This document shows, piece by piece, positions 6,339 through 6,359 of a DNA stretch of 6,359 bases (its first letter is position 1; each line of letters starts with the position of its first letter). The notes under the pieces are model-generated. The model saw nothing but the letters and a program-made list of their open reading frames with translations. It did not search any database and was not told the origin of the DNA. Position numbers and translations under genes: made by a program. The stretch is from positions 1 through 6,359 of the forward strand of contig JAUMTV010000151.1 of NCBI GenBank assembly GCA_030531025.1. The letters run 5' to 3'. This DNA comes from Turicibacter sp. GTDB lineage: Bacteria; Bacillota; Bacilli; MOL361; Turicibacteraceae.

Positions 6339-6359
6339 AAAGGAGGATTGTTCGCCATG
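6339..6359 (+). other. Ribosome binding site and possible start of a plus-strand gene cut by the window edge
   Basis: AAAGGAGG (6339-6346) is a full Shine-Dalgarno match followed, 10 bases later, by ATG at 6357-6359, the last three bases. The orientation is divergent from the permease remnant. Only the start codon is visible, so nothing can be said about the product. If the adjacent palindromes are an element end, this could be its first gene. Confidence 0.35.

Overview
The window is AT-rich and has the marks of a low-GC Gram-positive bacterium (Bacillota). Ribosome binding sites are strong (AGGGGGAG, AAGGGAG), there is a T-box leader, the binding protein is a lipoprotein, and intrinsic terminators are clear. 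A gut-dwelling Erysipelotrichia/Turicibacter-like or clostridial host fits, but the genus cannot be fixed from this sequence alone.

Left part, plus strand (1-735). A few codons that may be the end of an upstream gene are followed by a structured intergenic stretch of about 290 bases. It holds two perfect hairpins, a possible antiterminator and an intrinsic terminator just before a small membrane protein gene of the DUF2809 type. This looks like an attenuated leader of unknown ligand.

Centre, minus strand (5123 down to 751). This is one complete transcription unit: promoter, T-box riboswitch with its terminator, amino-acid ABC importer (lipoprotein binding protein, permease, ATPase), a cytoplasmic M14 zinc carboxypeptidase, then a 15-bp bidirectional terminator shared with the convergent DUF2809 gene. 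The genes are tightly packed: 31-nt gap, 14-nt overlap, 12-nt gap. The T-box specifier is best read as CGC (Arg). The carboxypeptidase has an Asp at the S1' position that gives carboxypeptidase B its taste for Lys/Arg. Together these suggest an arginine-starvation operon that imports amino acid and also releases C-terminal basic residues from peptides inside the cell. One point against a simple arginine importer is that the binding protein lacks the usual ligand-binding Asp and Ser/Thr positions and carries an extra Cys-containing insertion.

Right part, minus strand (5251-6330 and beyond). This is a decaying ABC-2-type exporter permease, read in a single frame but broken by two in-frame TAA codons. 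Its apparent N-terminus runs into a palindrome-rich sequence next to a plus-strand ribosome binding site and ATG at the very edge, which may be the end of a mobile element.
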